Position numbers and translations under genes: made by a program. Below are positions 42,429 through 51,649 of a DNA stretch of 64,000 nucleotides, in pieces. The number at the start of each line of letters is the position of its first letter. Position 1 is the first letter of the stretch. Source of the stretch: Protofrankia sp963555925 (GTDB lineage Bacteria; Actinomycetota; Actinomycetes; Frankiales; Frankiaceae); assembly GCA_963555925.1 (NCBI GenBank), contig CAUVXJ010000005.1, forward strand, positions 13,504-77,503, written 5' to 3'. The notes below the pieces were generated by a model that was not told where the DNA came from, made no database searches, and saw only the letters and a list, made by a program, of their open reading frames with translations.

Positions 42429-43532
42429 GTGAGCACCTGGGTGGCGATCACGGGCTTCCTGACCGGGCTCGTTGTCCTGGCCGCAACCGGCCGCAGCGTG
42501 CTCGGGACCGCGGTCGCGCCCCGCGGGCGGCCGTCGCGACTCGTATTCGCAACGGTGCCGGTCCTGCTCCGGATCTCACGACAGATCAACCGGGCTGTCC
42601 CGAGCCGGCGGATTCATCGCTTGGTGATCAGAATGATCGGCCCGGTGGCGGTTTTGTTCCCGCCGCTGATATGGGGAGCGGGCACGGTTGTCGGGACGGC
42701 GCTGCTGGCGGCGTCGGTCGGGGCAGCCCCCCCTGACGTTCGTGCGATGGAATACGTGCTGGGCCAGCTCGATGATCCGAAATGGACCGGCCACGGTTTC
42801 CCGCTGGTGGTGTACGGCTGCTTCATTTTGATCTTCATCGGGTTGACGACCCGGATCACGGCGCTCACGTCCGCCTACCAGCGGCGTGAACAGTTCGTCT
42901 GGGCGCTGGCCAGCGAAGCACGGTCGTGCCTCGATGCCGAGGACGTCATCGTTGCCCACATGCGTGGCGGAACCCCGGATTCCCTGGATCGCATGATGAT
43001 CACCTGGCAGCTCTGGATCGCCGATCTCCGGTTCAGTCACACGAGCTATCCCGAGCTGCTCACATTGCCGTCGTCGCCCGATTTGTCCTGGCTGGACGCA
43101 ACTCTGGTCGTCATGGATGTGGCGGCACTCATAGATGCCCTCTCACCGGGGACCGAACCGCCACCGACACGCCCACTGCTCGCCGCGGGCTGTGCCTTCG
43201 TCCAGGAGATGGCCAAAGAACTGCAGGTCAGCGCGGTCCGGACGACGCTGAGTCTGCATGGACGGGAGGAGCGGTCCTTCTGGACGAGTATCGCCAGACT
43301 GACCGATGCCGGAATCCATGCCGAACGGGACTACCGGACGGCCCGATCCACCTTCCAACGATGGCGGTCGCGGTACGCGCCGTACACGGCCGCGCTGTCA
43401 GACCTCATGTGCCTGCAGGACGGACCGCCGGTGGGCGAACTGATGCCCGAGGCGCCCTTCGAGACACTCATCAACACCCTTGACGCGTCCGCGGAAAAGA
43501 TGTCGCCGATTTTCTCACCATTGTCACAATAA
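42429..43532 (+). CDS. Membrane protein of unknown function
   Basis: A 367-residue protein from a GTG after GGAGACGACG. It has membrane segments at about residues 5-25, 68-100 and 120-145 (FPLVVYGCFILIFIGLTT), and a soluble C-terminal half of ~220 residues with helices, including SEARSCLDAEDVIVAHMRGG and MMITWQLWIADLRFSHTSYP. The form resembles actinobacterial membrane proteins sometimes found next to ion channels, but I cannot name a family. Confidence 0.65.
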   Translation: MSTWVAITGFLTGLVVLAATGRSVLGTAVAPRGRPSRLVFATVPVLLRISRQINRAVPSRRIHRLVIRMIGPVAVLFPPLIWGAGTVVGTALLAASVGAAPPDVRAMEYVLGQLDDPKWTGHGFPLVVYGCFILIFIGLTTRITALTSAYQRREQFVWALASEARSCLDAEDVIVAHMRGGTPDSLDRMMITWQLWIADLRFSHTSYPELLTLPSSPDLSWLDATLVVMDVAALIDALSPGTEPPPTRPLLAAGCAFVQEMAKELQVSAVRTTLSLHGREERSFWTSIARLTDAGIHAERDYRTARSTFQRWRSRYAPYTAALSDLMCLQDGPPVGELMPEAPFETLINTLDASAEKMSPIFSPLSQ

Positions 43533-43879
43533 CAGGAGCCTGGAATCACCGGAGGCTGGTTGCCGGTGCCGATCTCGACTGTCCCATGCCCGCGGGCTGC
43601 CATCTGCGCCCGCGGGCTGCCGCCTGCGCCCGCGCAAGCCACTCGCATGGCTCGGCCGACCACGACGGCGGGATAGCCGACTTCCAGGTAGTGGCAGTAC
43701 CCGCATGACAGCGGTGGCGAGTACCAGGCAACTGATACCCGTCTACGAGGGTCGTCGGTGCCAGGTATTCGCGATGCCAGCGCCAACACGGTCTGGATGA
43801 ATTGTTGCATTGGTCACACTCTATTGCTTGCACGGAACCCAGCAAGGTGTGATCATCGCGAAGGGAAGACCCGCCAGCC
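43533..43879. other. Intergenic region
   Basis: 347 bases with no supported gene. A 20-bp duplication (GGCTGCC[AG][TC]CTGCGCCCGCG) lies at about 43595-43634. Confidence 0.4.
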
Positions 43880-44464
43880 ATGACAGGGATGCCAGCGCAG
43901 GACGGATACCGGTATGGTTGCATCGAGTCCCACGACACCGGAACGATCATGGGCGACGAGATCGAGCTCGCCACGACCGTGCGCCGGTGGCCGGAGCGCG
44001 GCCGGCCGCGCCTCGCCGGCGTCCGGCGTACCCACCTCGAACACCGCGCGGCCGTTGTCGGCCGGACCCGCGCCGAGATCGCCAGCACCGTGGTCGCCTC
44101 ACTAAACAGGAACGCCGCGGTGAGTCCCGGTACGGCACGGCAGCGGATGCATTCCCTCGAGGCTGTCAGCGAATACCTCGTGGAACAGGTCGCCATCGTG
44201 CTGGGCTGGTCAACGGACAGCGTGAACACACAGCGTCCGGTAACGAGCATCGGGCTCGACTCGCTGCTCGCGACCGAGTTGCACACCCGCATCGAACAGG
44301 ACCTCGGCATCAAGATATCGGTGACCAAGTTACTGCAGGAAGTAACGCTCGAACAGTTCGCGAGGGAGATGTGGGCGCGCCTCGCACGAACATATCCGAC
44401 CTTTAACAAGATGAACGTCCCGCATCCCACCGTCCTGAGTAGTCATCACAGCAGGGCTGCCTGA
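43880..44464 (+). CDS. Stand-alone acyl carrier protein with N-terminal extension
   Basis: A protein of about 194 residues. The C-terminal ~90 residues are a complete phosphopantetheine-binding domain: the attachment Ser128 is in IGLDSLLATELHTRIEQDLG, followed by TKLLQEVTLEQFAREMW, closer to polyketide-type than to fatty-acid ACPs. The first ~80 residues are Arg-rich without a recognised fold, so the start is unsure. No ketosynthase or transferase gene is adjacent. It may be an orphan piece of a biosynthetic cluster; note the glycosyltransferase 5 kb downstream. Confidence 0.7.
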   Translation: MTGMPAQDGYRYGCIESHDTGTIMGDEIELATTVRRWPERGRPRLAGVRRTHLEHRAAVVGRTRAEIASTVVASLNRNAAVSPGTARQRMHSLEAVSEYLVEQVAIVLGWSTDSVNTQRPVTSIGLDSLLATELHTRIEQDLGIKISVTKLLQEVTLEQFAREMWARLARTYPTFNKMNVPHPTVLSSHHSRAA

Positions 44465-44772
44465 CCGACGGCTCGCCAGAAGCGAACTTGGTGCCAGTAG
44501 AACTCGGGAGTACCCGCGAGACCCGCACGTTGCCGCACATCCGCCGACCCCTCCCGCGCGCGATGGCCCAGCGAGAAGAGCCGGCAGCCCTGCTTTAGGG
44601 GTCCACAAGCATCCTACCTGCGCATACACTCGATCGCTGGGGCCGCTACGTGTCACGACTCGACGCCTTCAACCGCGACTAACGCAAAAGGGGCGCCACA
44701 ACAAGGTGCGGACTATACTGACCGGTCACCACTTACAGTGTAAATATCGACTGGTCGACAGTGAGGTGTCAC
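44465..44772. other. Intergenic region upstream of the MmyB-like regulator
   Basis: 308 bases. It is less GC-rich just before the regulator (CTTACAGTGTAAATATCGAC near 44730), as expected for a promoter. No gene or strong hairpin is seen. Confidence 0.4.
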
Positions 44773-45582
44773 GTGACGGATAACGAGCATCGCCGTCGCG
44801 AGCTGGGTGCGTTCCTACGCAGCCGCCGAGAGCGTATCGACCCCGAGACGGTGGGCTTGCCCACGGGGCGACGAAGACGAACCTCCGGGCTCAGACGAGA
44901 GGAAGTCGCGGTTCTTGCGGGCCTGAGTCCGACCTGGTACACATACCTTGAGCAGGGTCGGGACATTCACCCATCGCACGAGGTTCTGGATAGCCTCGTC
45001 CGCATGCTGCAGCTAAACGACGACGAACGCAGCTACATTTACATGCTCGCTTACGGTCAACGACCAGTCAAAGACAATCCGTTACGCGAGGCCAACACGG
45101 AGGCATTCCTCTGGCAGATCGCCGATGCGTACCAGCCCAACCCCGTCTACGTCGCGAACCAGGTTGCCGACGTACTGGCCTGGAACGACGCAGCTACCGA
45201 GTGGTACACCGACTTCGCCAAGCTGCCGGACGAGCATCGCAACACCGTGTGGTGGACGCTCATGGAACCAGACGCACGCGAACGTCTGGTGATGTGGGAA
45301 GACGAAGTCAAGGACGTCATCGGCCGCCTGCGTGCCGTCTCGGCGGTCAGGCCCGGAGACCGACGGCTGGGCCGACTGATCGCCGATCTCATGAAGGAAA
45401 GCCCGGAGATGCGGCGATGGTGGTCCGACCACGAGATACGCAGTCAGGCGCCGCGGGTCCGGTGGTTGCGGCATCCGCAGCTCGGGGTTCGGGCGATGAA
45501 CCTCGTGGTCGCGTATCCGGCTGGTATGGACGGGATCGGAATCGCCTTCCATCTTCCCGTCCCGGACGACGAGGATGCGTAG
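44773..45582 (+). CDS. XRE/MmyB-type transcription regulator
   Basis: A 269-residue regulator. The N-terminal helix-turn-helix reads TSGLRREEVAVLAGLSPTWY, then TYLEQGRDIHPS. Residues ~105-265 are the MmyB-like PAS-type ligand domain, with YVANQVADVLAWNDAATEWY, the WTLMEPDARERL segment and MNLVVAYPAGMDG. Such regulators often control a nearby oxidoreductase or transporter and sense fatty acids or similar ligands. The GTG at 44773 follows GAGGTG. A gene on the same strand starts 280 bases downstream. Confidence 0.9.
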   Translation: MTDNEHRRRELGAFLRSRRERIDPETVGLPTGRRRRTSGLRREEVAVLAGLSPTWYTYLEQGRDIHPSHEVLDSLVRMLQLNDDERSYIYMLAYGQRPVKDNPLREANTEAFLWQIADAYQPNPVYVANQVADVLAWNDAATEWYTDFAKLPDEHRNTVWWTLMEPDARERLVMWEDEVKDVIGRLRAVSAVRPGDRRLGRLIADLMKESPEMRRWWSDHEIRSQAPRVRWLRHPQLGVRAMNLVVAYPAGMDGIGIAFHLPVPDDEDA

Positions 45583-45863
45583 GCCGCGGCCGGCAGGACG
45601 CGTCACGACCTCGGCGAAGGACGCACCGACCGGCGGATCGTGTCGGAGGGCCACATAAAAGCTAATCACACCATGACGCATCCCGATCTGTCACACTGCG
45701 ACCTATGCCGGACACGGTGGGAGGTGGCGTAGGCCAGTCACCCGATAGCAACCGCGGCTCCTCATTCCCGAACTGCGCCGTCAGGGCTTCGCCTTCGACC
45801 GGCCATCGCCGCCTGCCGCACCCGCGGCGCTCCCGGCTCCAGCACAGGCAAACGGGGTGCGTG

Positions 45864-47774
45864 ATGGGTGTACAGGTATATTTCGCGAAGACGTCGGTTC
45901 CTCAGGGTAGTAGTCTCGATCTCCATCTCAATGCGGACTCGGTAACCGGAACCGACGCGACCGTGGTGGTCACCGAGTTCGTCAGCGGCAACGAAATGGC
46001 ACGGTTCACCGTGCATGTCGACGCACATCCAACCCCTGGCGACCCCGCGACCGACCGGGGCTGGCCCGTCGGGTTCACCCTCGATGTTCCGCAGTCCTGG
46101 CCGAGCGGCCTGTACGCCGTCGATCTCACCCCGGGAACGCCGGGCCAGAGCCGTGCCTTCTTCGTGGTGCGCTCGGCCGAACCTGGTGTCCACGCCGACA
46201 TACTGGTGTCGATTCCGTTCCCGACCTTTCATGCCTATGCCTGGTGCGGCACAGCTGGCGCCTCGCCGTACTGGACCGAGCAACCCGACCGTGGTCGGCG
46301 AGTAAGCCTGCACCGGCCGAGTTCGAGCGGCCCGGGCTGGGAGGTCTCGATCCTGCAGTGGCTCGCCACCAGCGGGTTCGCCGTGGACTACTGCTCCGGC
46401 TTCGACCTGCACGACGGCCCGCACGACGGTCTGCACCTGCTGCGCGCCTACCAGGTGCTCGTCTGCGTCGGGCACGACGAATACTGGACGGCCGAAATGC
46501 GCGACACCGCCGAGCAGTTCCTGGCCGCCGGCGGCAACATCGCATTCCTCACCGGCAACACCTGCTGGTGGCAGTTCCGGCTTGAGGACGATGGGCGCAC
46601 CTTCGTCTGTCACCGCGATGCCGCTGAAGACCCGCTCACCGGGATTGACAACGCCCGCGTCACCGTCGAGTGGTCCAGTTCGCCGGTCAACCGCCCGGAG
46701 AACGCTCTCACCGGTACCAGCTTCCGCCGTGGCGCGGGTTGCTGGGGCGACATGAGCGTGATGGACAGCACCGCCTGGACGGTCAGATTCGCCGATCACT
46801 GGGCCTTCGAGGGCACCGGACTGGCTGACGGTGACACCTTCGGAATCGGGACGGTCGGCTATGAGACCGACGCCGCCGACGTGGTCGTGGAGGATGGTGT
46901 CCCCCGTGTCACCGGCCGGGATGGCACCCCCACGACCTTCGTCGTCCTCGCCACGGCTGACCTGTCCGACTGGCGCCGGCTGGGGCAGGGTGGTGCCGCA
47001 ACCATGGGCGTGTTCCGGGCATCCGGCGGCGGCACAGTGTTCAACGTCGCCACGACCGGATGGGGTGGCGGGCTCGGTAGCTCCCCGGATCCGACAGTCG
47101 ACCGGATCACCCGTAATGTCCTCACCCGGCTGAGCGACCCGTGGCCGGCCGCGAACTGGGAACGGATCGGTCGCGCGAGCACGGTGACCGCACTCGTCGC
47201 CTGCGAGAACACCGTGTTCGCCGCCGCCGGGAACATTCTGTGGGCCCGGGACCCGGTCGGTCAGAACCTCGTCTGGACCCGGATCGGGCACGCGGGCCGT
47301 GTCCGCGCGTTGGCCGGCCCACGCGAGGCCACCGGCGCCCAACCGGTCTGCCTGTACGCCGTGACCACGGACGACCAGCTGTGGCAGCGCGAGCCCGTCC
47401 GCCGCGACGCCCGCTGGGTCCCGATCGGGACCGCACCGAGGGTGGTCGCGCTCGCGGCGTGCTTCGAGGGGTTGTTCGGCGCGACCGCCGACGGCGATCT
47501 CGTCCACCTCCGCTTCGACCGGATCGGCCAGGACCAGGTCTGGACGCGGGTGGGTCCCGCCGACAACGTCATCGCCATGACCAGTACCAGCGGCCGGCTC
47601 TACTGCGTCACCCGGGATCAGACCCTCTGGATGCGGCTTCCGGTCCTGCACGACATCGCCTGGACGGCGATCGGACGTATCCCGGCACCCGCCACCGGGT
47701 TGGCCGGCCATGCCGGAAAATTGATCATCAGTACCATCTGCAATCGGCTGTGGTGGCGCGACGCCGTCCGTTGA
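45864..47774 (+). CDS. N,N-dimethylformamidase-beta-like protein with C-terminal tectonin propeller
   Basis: A 636-residue protein. Residues ~1-120 form a beta-sandwich (GVQVYFAKTSVPQGSSLDLH). Residues ~120-420 resemble the large subunit of dimethylformamidase, with SIPFPTFHAYAWCGTAGASP, VLVCVGHDEYWTAEMRDTAE, FLAAGGNIAFLTGNTCWWQF and GTVFNVATTGW. Residues ~425-636 are five or so tectonin-type repeats (ANWERIGRASTVTALVAC, VWTRIGHAGRVRALAG), a lectin-like propeller. The start ATG at 45864 follows GGGGTG. It may be an amidohydrolase-like enzyme attached to a sugar-binding module; its real substrate is unknown. Confidence 0.72.
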   Translation: MGVQVYFAKTSVPQGSSLDLHLNADSVTGTDATVVVTEFVSGNEMARFTVHVDAHPTPGDPATDRGWPVGFTLDVPQSWPSGLYAVDLTPGTPGQSRAFFVVRSAEPGVHADILVSIPFPTFHAYAWCGTAGASPYWTEQPDRGRRVSLHRPSSSGPGWEVSILQWLATSGFAVDYCSGFDLHDGPHDGLHLLRAYQVLVCVGHDEYWTAEMRDTAEQFLAAGGNIAFLTGNTCWWQFRLEDDGRTFVCHRDAAEDPLTGIDNARVTVEWSSSPVNRPENALTGTSFRRGAGCWGDMSVMDSTAWTVRFADHWAFEGTGLADGDTFGIGTVGYETDAADVVVEDGVPRVTGRDGTPTTFVVLATADLSDWRRLGQGGAATMGVFRASGGGTVFNVATTGWGGGLGSSPDPTVDRITRNVLTRLSDPWPAANWERIGRASTVTALVACENTVFAAAGNILWARDPVGQNLVWTRIGHAGRVRALAGPREATGAQPVCLYAVTTDDQLWQREPVRRDARWVPIGTAPRVVALAACFEGLFGATADGDLVHLRFDRIGQDQVWTRVGPADNVIAMTSTSGRLYCVTRDQTLWMRLPVLHDIAWTAIGRIPAPATGLAGHAGKLIISTICNRLWWRDAVR

Positions 47775-48625
47775 CGCTCGGGCACCGTTGAGCCGGGACG
47801 GCTCCTGTTGCAGCTCCTATTTCGGTGTAGCGCGTCTCAATATCTGCCACCGGCCTCAACCTGGCACTGCCAGTGCCAGGTTCACCACGCCTGGCACCAC
47901 GGGTCCATGCGTCATGTAGACACAGTTCAGGAATACCAGCACATACGCGGTCTGTTTCTCCCGGGTCCAGACGAAGAGACTGTTACCAGACACCAGGAAC
48001 AGAAGCGGACGATGCACCGGGCGCAATTTTCAGATCAGCTGCCATGTGCATCCTTCAGTATTCGCGAGCGACCATTTCGACCTGCCGGCCGGCCGGCANN
48101 NNNNNNNNNNNNNNNNNNNNNNNNNNNNNNNNNNNNNNNNNNNNNNNNNNNNNNNNNNNNNNNNNNNNNNNNNNNNNNNNNNNNNNNNNNNNNNNNNNNN
48201 NNNNNNNNNNNNNNNNNNNNNNNNNNNNNNNNNNNNNNNNNNNNNNNNNNNNNNNNNNNNNNNNNNNNNNNNNNNNNNNNNNNNNNNNNNNNNNNNNNNN
48301 NNNNNNNNNNNNNNNNNNNNNNNNNNNNNNNNNNNNNNNNNNNNNNNNNNNNNNNNNNNNNNNNNNNNNNNNNNNNNNNNNNNNNNNNNNNNNNNNNNNN
48401 NNNNNNNNNNNNNNNNNNNNNNNNNNNNNNNNNNNNNNNNNNNNNNNNNNNNNNNNNNNNNNNNNNNNNNNNNNNNNNNNNNNNNNNNNNNNNNNNNNNN
48501 NNNNNNNNNNNNNNNNNNNNNNNNNNNNNNNNNNNNNNNNNNNNNNNNNNNNNNNNNNNNNNNNNNNNNNNNNNNNNNNNNNNNNNNNNNNNNNNNNNNN
48601 NCAGGAAACTGAACGGGAGAAAGAC
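47775..48625. other. Region with palindrome and 503-base assembly gap (48099-48601)
   Basis: CCTGGCACTG-C-CAGTGCCAGG at 47860-47880 is a perfect 21-base palindrome, a terminator or operator candidate. The readable 47881-48098 has no supported gene. Everything at 48099-48601 is unknown. Since the NodC-like operon starts right after the gap, missing genes or its promoter may be hidden here. Confidence 0.6.
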
Positions 48626-49405
48626 ATGAGCACTGCAACTGTGGCGCCGTACCAAACCGGGACCGCTGGTTCGCCGTCCATAACGACACAGCGCCGCACG
48701 GCTGCCGCGCCGTCACCTATTACCCGCATCCTGCTTACGCCCGGAACCGGACTGCTGCGGCGGCCGGTGTCGCTCGCGAGGGTCGGGCTACTAATGACCG
48801 CCGGCGCACTACCAGTGCTGTCGATCCCGCTCTACGTCTTCAACCTGCTCCCCATCAGCGCATCAGCCCGCTTCCTGGTACTGCCACTCGCCATCATCGT
48901 CATTGCGATGGCACTACACCGGTCGCTGGAGGCACGATGGGCGGTCCGGGGATTCACCGCCGGACTGATCGCCGTCACCGCCTATGATGCCCTGCGAATG
49001 CCGATGGTGTTCACCAAGATCTGGCCGGACTTCATCCCGCGACTCGGTGGTTGGATCATCGGGGATGTACCCACGAATATTCCGGTCGGCTATGCCTGGC
49101 GCTACATCGGTGACGGCGGTGGCATCGGAATGGCCTTCTTCGTGCTGTGCGGCGCAGTAGGTCTGTGGCGGTTCCCGGCGCTCGCCCGGCGTCCGATCCA
49201 GCTGGGCGTCGGTTACGGCATCTTCGTCTGGTCAGGCCTGGTCGCCACCATCGCCCTGTCGAGCCGTGGTACGGAACTGCTCTTCCCGCTCAGCTGGCAG
49301 TCCCTTGGTCTGTCCCTCACCGGACATCTGATTTACGGCTCCGTCCTTGGTATCTACCTGCGGCGGACCCTGGCAACCGAGCGTCGCCTCGCGCTGGCAG
49401 CCTGA
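48626..49405 (+). CDS. Polytopic membrane protein upstream of the NodC-like gene
   Basis: A 259-residue protein from an ATG after GGGAGAAAGAC. A ~35-residue soluble start is followed by about seven hydrophobic segments (VSLARVGLLMTAGALPVLSI, LVLPLAIIVIAMALHRSLEA, GIGMAFFVLCGAVGLW, LTGHLIYGSVLGIYLRR). No family is recognised. It lies 59 bases before the NodC-like gene in the same direction and so probably shares its transcript; a role in handling the polysaccharide or lipid product is inference. Confidence 0.6.
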   Translation: MSTATVAPYQTGTAGSPSITTQRRTAAAPSPITRILLTPGTGLLRRPVSLARVGLLMTAGALPVLSIPLYVFNLLPISASARFLVLPLAIIVIAMALHRSLEARWAVRGFTAGLIAVTAYDALRMPMVFTKIWPDFIPRLGGWIIGDVPTNIPVGYAWRYIGDGGGIGMAFFVLCGAVGLWRFPALARRPIQLGVGYGIFVWSGLVATIALSSRGTELLFPLSWQSLGLSLTGHLIYGSVLGIYLRRTLATERRLALAA

Positions 49406-49464
49406 CCACCAACCCTGTTTCTACCGGCCGCGCGGGCGGTCCGACTCCTGGAACAGAGGACTCC

Positions 49465-50799
49465 ATGCATACGACAATCGTGATCTTACGGATCATTTTC
49501 ACCGGCGTGCTGTCGACCTATGCCCTCCTCACCATCGGCTACCTGGCAACGCAGATTCGCTTCGCCCACCGGACATATCGGCGGCTGCGAGCCGTCCCGG
49601 GAAACTTCGGACCCGCCGCCGCACTACCCAGCGTCGATGTGATCATTCCATGCTTCAACGAACAACCGGAGGTGCTCGCATCCTGTTTGCGCTCCGTGGC
49701 GAACCAGGACTACAAAGGCCTTCTCACGGTGTACGTCGTCGACGACGGCTCACGGAACCGCCAGCAACTCCAGGCCGTTTACGATGAATTCGGTCGCGAC
49801 CGACGATTTGTGATTCTTCCGTTGACAGCCAACGCGGGAAAGCGGAAGGCCCAGGTAGCCGCCATCCGTCAATCGGTCGGCGACCTTGTCGTGGCAATCG
49901 ACTCCGACACGACCATCGAACCCGACGTCGTAGGCAAACTGGCGGCGGCGATGGCCGACCCCGGGGTGGGTGCGGCGATGGGCCACATGGTGGCGAGCAA
50001 CAGTCGGGCGACCTGGCTCACCCGACTGGTCAACATGGAGTACTGGATCGCCTGCAACCAGGAACGGGCCGCTCAGTCCGTCTTCGGAGCGGTGATGTGC
50101 TGCTGCGGACCGTGCGCGGTCTACCGGCGCTCCGCGCTCACCGCCGTCCTCGACGACTACGAGACCCAGATGTTTCGTGGGCGACCGAGTGACTTCGGAG
50201 AGGATCGCCACCTGACGATTCTCATACTGCGGTCGGGCCTGCGCACCGTCTATGTCCCGGACGCGACGGCCGCGACCGTCGTCCCCGAGCGGATTCGCCC
50301 CTACCTGCGCCAACAGCTCCGGTGGGCCCGCAGTACCTATCGGGACACCCTCCTTGCCATCAGGATCCTTCCCCGCCTGCACCGCTATCTGACCCTTGAC
50401 GTCATCGGGCAGAATCTGGCGTCGTTGTTGCTCTTCCTGTCAATGATCACAGGACTCGCTCTTGTCGCTGTGTCCGCGGCTCCACCGCCGTGGTGGTCGG
50501 TCGCCACGATAGCAGGGATCTCGTTACTGCACTGCACCTATGGCGCCTGGCGCGCCAGAAACTTGGCGTTCTTCGGGTTTGCCTTCCACGAATTCATCAA
50601 CATCGGCCTGCTCCTTCCCCTGAAGCTCTATGCACTCTGCACCCTGGGCAACACGACCTGGGGTTCACGCACTCTTCCTGCGACGCAGCACACGAGCGCA
50701 ACGCAGCACACGAGCGCAACGCAGCACGTCATTACGACGACCGGGTTCCCGGCGCACGCCGATTCCCGGGGAACGCATGAGAAGGTTGTACCACTATGA
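49465..50799 (+). CDS. NodC-like N-acetylglucosaminyltransferase (family 2 synthase)
   Basis: A 444-residue membrane glycosyltransferase. All processive GT2 motifs are intact: VVDDGS (D93, D94), DSDTT (D146, D148), GED at 245-247 with GEDRHLT, and QQLRW at 283-287. Between them NMEYWIACNQERAAQSVFGA, MCCCGPCAVYRRSAL and LTLDVIGQN are very close to what I recall of rhizobial NodC, which builds the chitin-oligomer backbone of Nod factors. They are less like streptococcal hyaluronan synthase. A membrane helix at the start and three or four at the end fit NodC. The tail has three HTSATQ-type repeats (18 bp). The stop overlaps the next ATG (ATGA). Confidence 0.82.
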   Translation: MHTTIVILRIIFTGVLSTYALLTIGYLATQIRFAHRTYRRLRAVPGNFGPAAALPSVDVIIPCFNEQPEVLASCLRSVANQDYKGLLTVYVVDDGSRNRQQLQAVYDEFGRDRRFVILPLTANAGKRKAQVAAIRQSVGDLVVAIDSDTTIEPDVVGKLAAAMADPGVGAAMGHMVASNSRATWLTRLVNMEYWIACNQERAAQSVFGAVMCCCGPCAVYRRSALTAVLDDYETQMFRGRPSDFGEDRHLTILILRSGLRTVYVPDATAATVVPERIRPYLRQQLRWARSTYRDTLLAIRILPRLHRYLTLDVIGQNLASLLLFLSMITGLALVAVSAAPPPWWSVATIAGISLLHCTYGAWRARNLAFFGFAFHEFINIGLLLPLKLYALCTLGNTTWGSRTLPATQHTSATQHTSATQHVITTTGFPAHADSRGTHEKVVPL

Positions 50800-51317
50800 A
50801 ACCAGCAATTGCTGTCGAAGATCTGGTGAAGCGTTACGGTGACGCGCACGCGCTGGACGGACTGAATCTGGAGGTCCAGCCAGGAACCGTCCTCGGCCTG
50901 CTCGGTCCGAACGGCGCAGGTAAGACCACGACCGTCCGGGTACTGACCACCTTGCTGAAGCCAGACGGCGGACGCGCGTGGGTGGGTGGTTTCGACGTGG
51001 TCCGGCAACCGTATGACGTGCGGCGCTGCATCGGAGTTTCCGGTCAGGAGACAGCAGTGGAACCCCTGCTGACCGGATGGGAGAATCTGGAGCTCTTCGG
51101 CCGGCTGCACAAGCTGGGCCGGCGGGGAGCACGTCGACGCGCCCAGGAGCTGCTTGAGCAGTTCGACCTCACCGCGGCGGCCAGCCGACTGGCAAAGACC
51201 TACTCGGGCGGCATGCGGCGCAGGCTGGACCTCGCCATCAGTCTGATCACACAGCCGGCCGTCCTGTTCCTGGACGAACCGACGACTGGCCTGGACGTAG
51301 CTACACTGAATTCGTGA
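50796..51317 (+). pseudogene. DrrA-type ABC exporter ATPase, 3' half lost
   Basis: The start is intact and overlaps the NodC-like stop (ATGA): AIAVEDLVKRYGDAHALDGL, Walker A LLGPNGAGKTTT, signature TYSGGMRRRLDLA, Walker B VLFLDEPTTGLDV. After that Asp-Val the frame shifts into permease sequence and ends within five codons. About 150 C-terminal residues are missing. The lost part includes the switch His, so transport is not expected. Confidence 0.85.
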
Positions 51318-51583
51318 TCGGTGGCCTGTTGGCGCAGACCGTTGCGTTCGCTGCAGCGTCCACCTCCGGTGCGGTCGCCCTGGAACTCGAAGAAAATACG
51401 ATCGATCGCCTCCGTACGCTACCGGTGGCACGCTCCACCGTCCTCGCCGGATTCACTAATGCCGGCCTGATCAAGACCTTCATAACCGTACTGGTGACGC
51501 TTTCATGTGGGTTCGCGGTCGGCTGGCGTGCCCACAACGGTATCAGCGGTATACGAAAGTTCATGCGGGCAACCAATCGGTGA
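51314..51583 (+). pseudogene. DrrB-type ABC permease fragment
   Basis: An 89-residue piece of an ABC-2 permease: GGLLAQTVAFAAASTSGAVA, LEENTIDRLRTLPVARSTVL, then GFAVGWRAHNG, after which it ends. The codons just upstream, YTEFV, still read in the permease frame, so the junction with the ATPase gene is at about 51300. The first ~65 and last ~120 residues of a normal permease are absent. Together with the ATPase this marks a single large deletion plus a 3' truncation. Confidence 0.82.
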
Positions 51584-51598
51584 GGTCGTCGACCTCAC
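51580..51598. promoter_or_regulatory. Perfect 19-base palindrome
   Basis: GTGAGGTCG-T-CGACCTCAC lies at the stop of the permease fragment and 50 bases before the carbamoyltransferase-like start. It may be an operator or a short terminator. Confidence 0.4.
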
Positions 51599-51649
51599 GT
51601 CGCTCATCCCGGCAATCGTGAACACCCGCATCGAGACAAGGGGGGTCCC

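Noticed and set aside
45762..47711. 649-residue open frame antisense to the dimethylformamidase-like gene
   Set aside because: Long open frames on the opposite strand are expected at this GC content; the composition is Gly/Arg/Val-rich without a fold or ribosome site, while the plus strand has a clear gene.
47775..48098. nod box or NodD-type operator upstream of the NodC-like gene
   Set aside because: I found no ATC-N9-GAT arrangement of convincing context, and most of the upstream region is N.
51314..51583. Independent small gene with a GTGA overlap to the ATPase
   Set aside because: Codons upstream of the GTG still read as permease, so the overlap is a by-product of the deletion.
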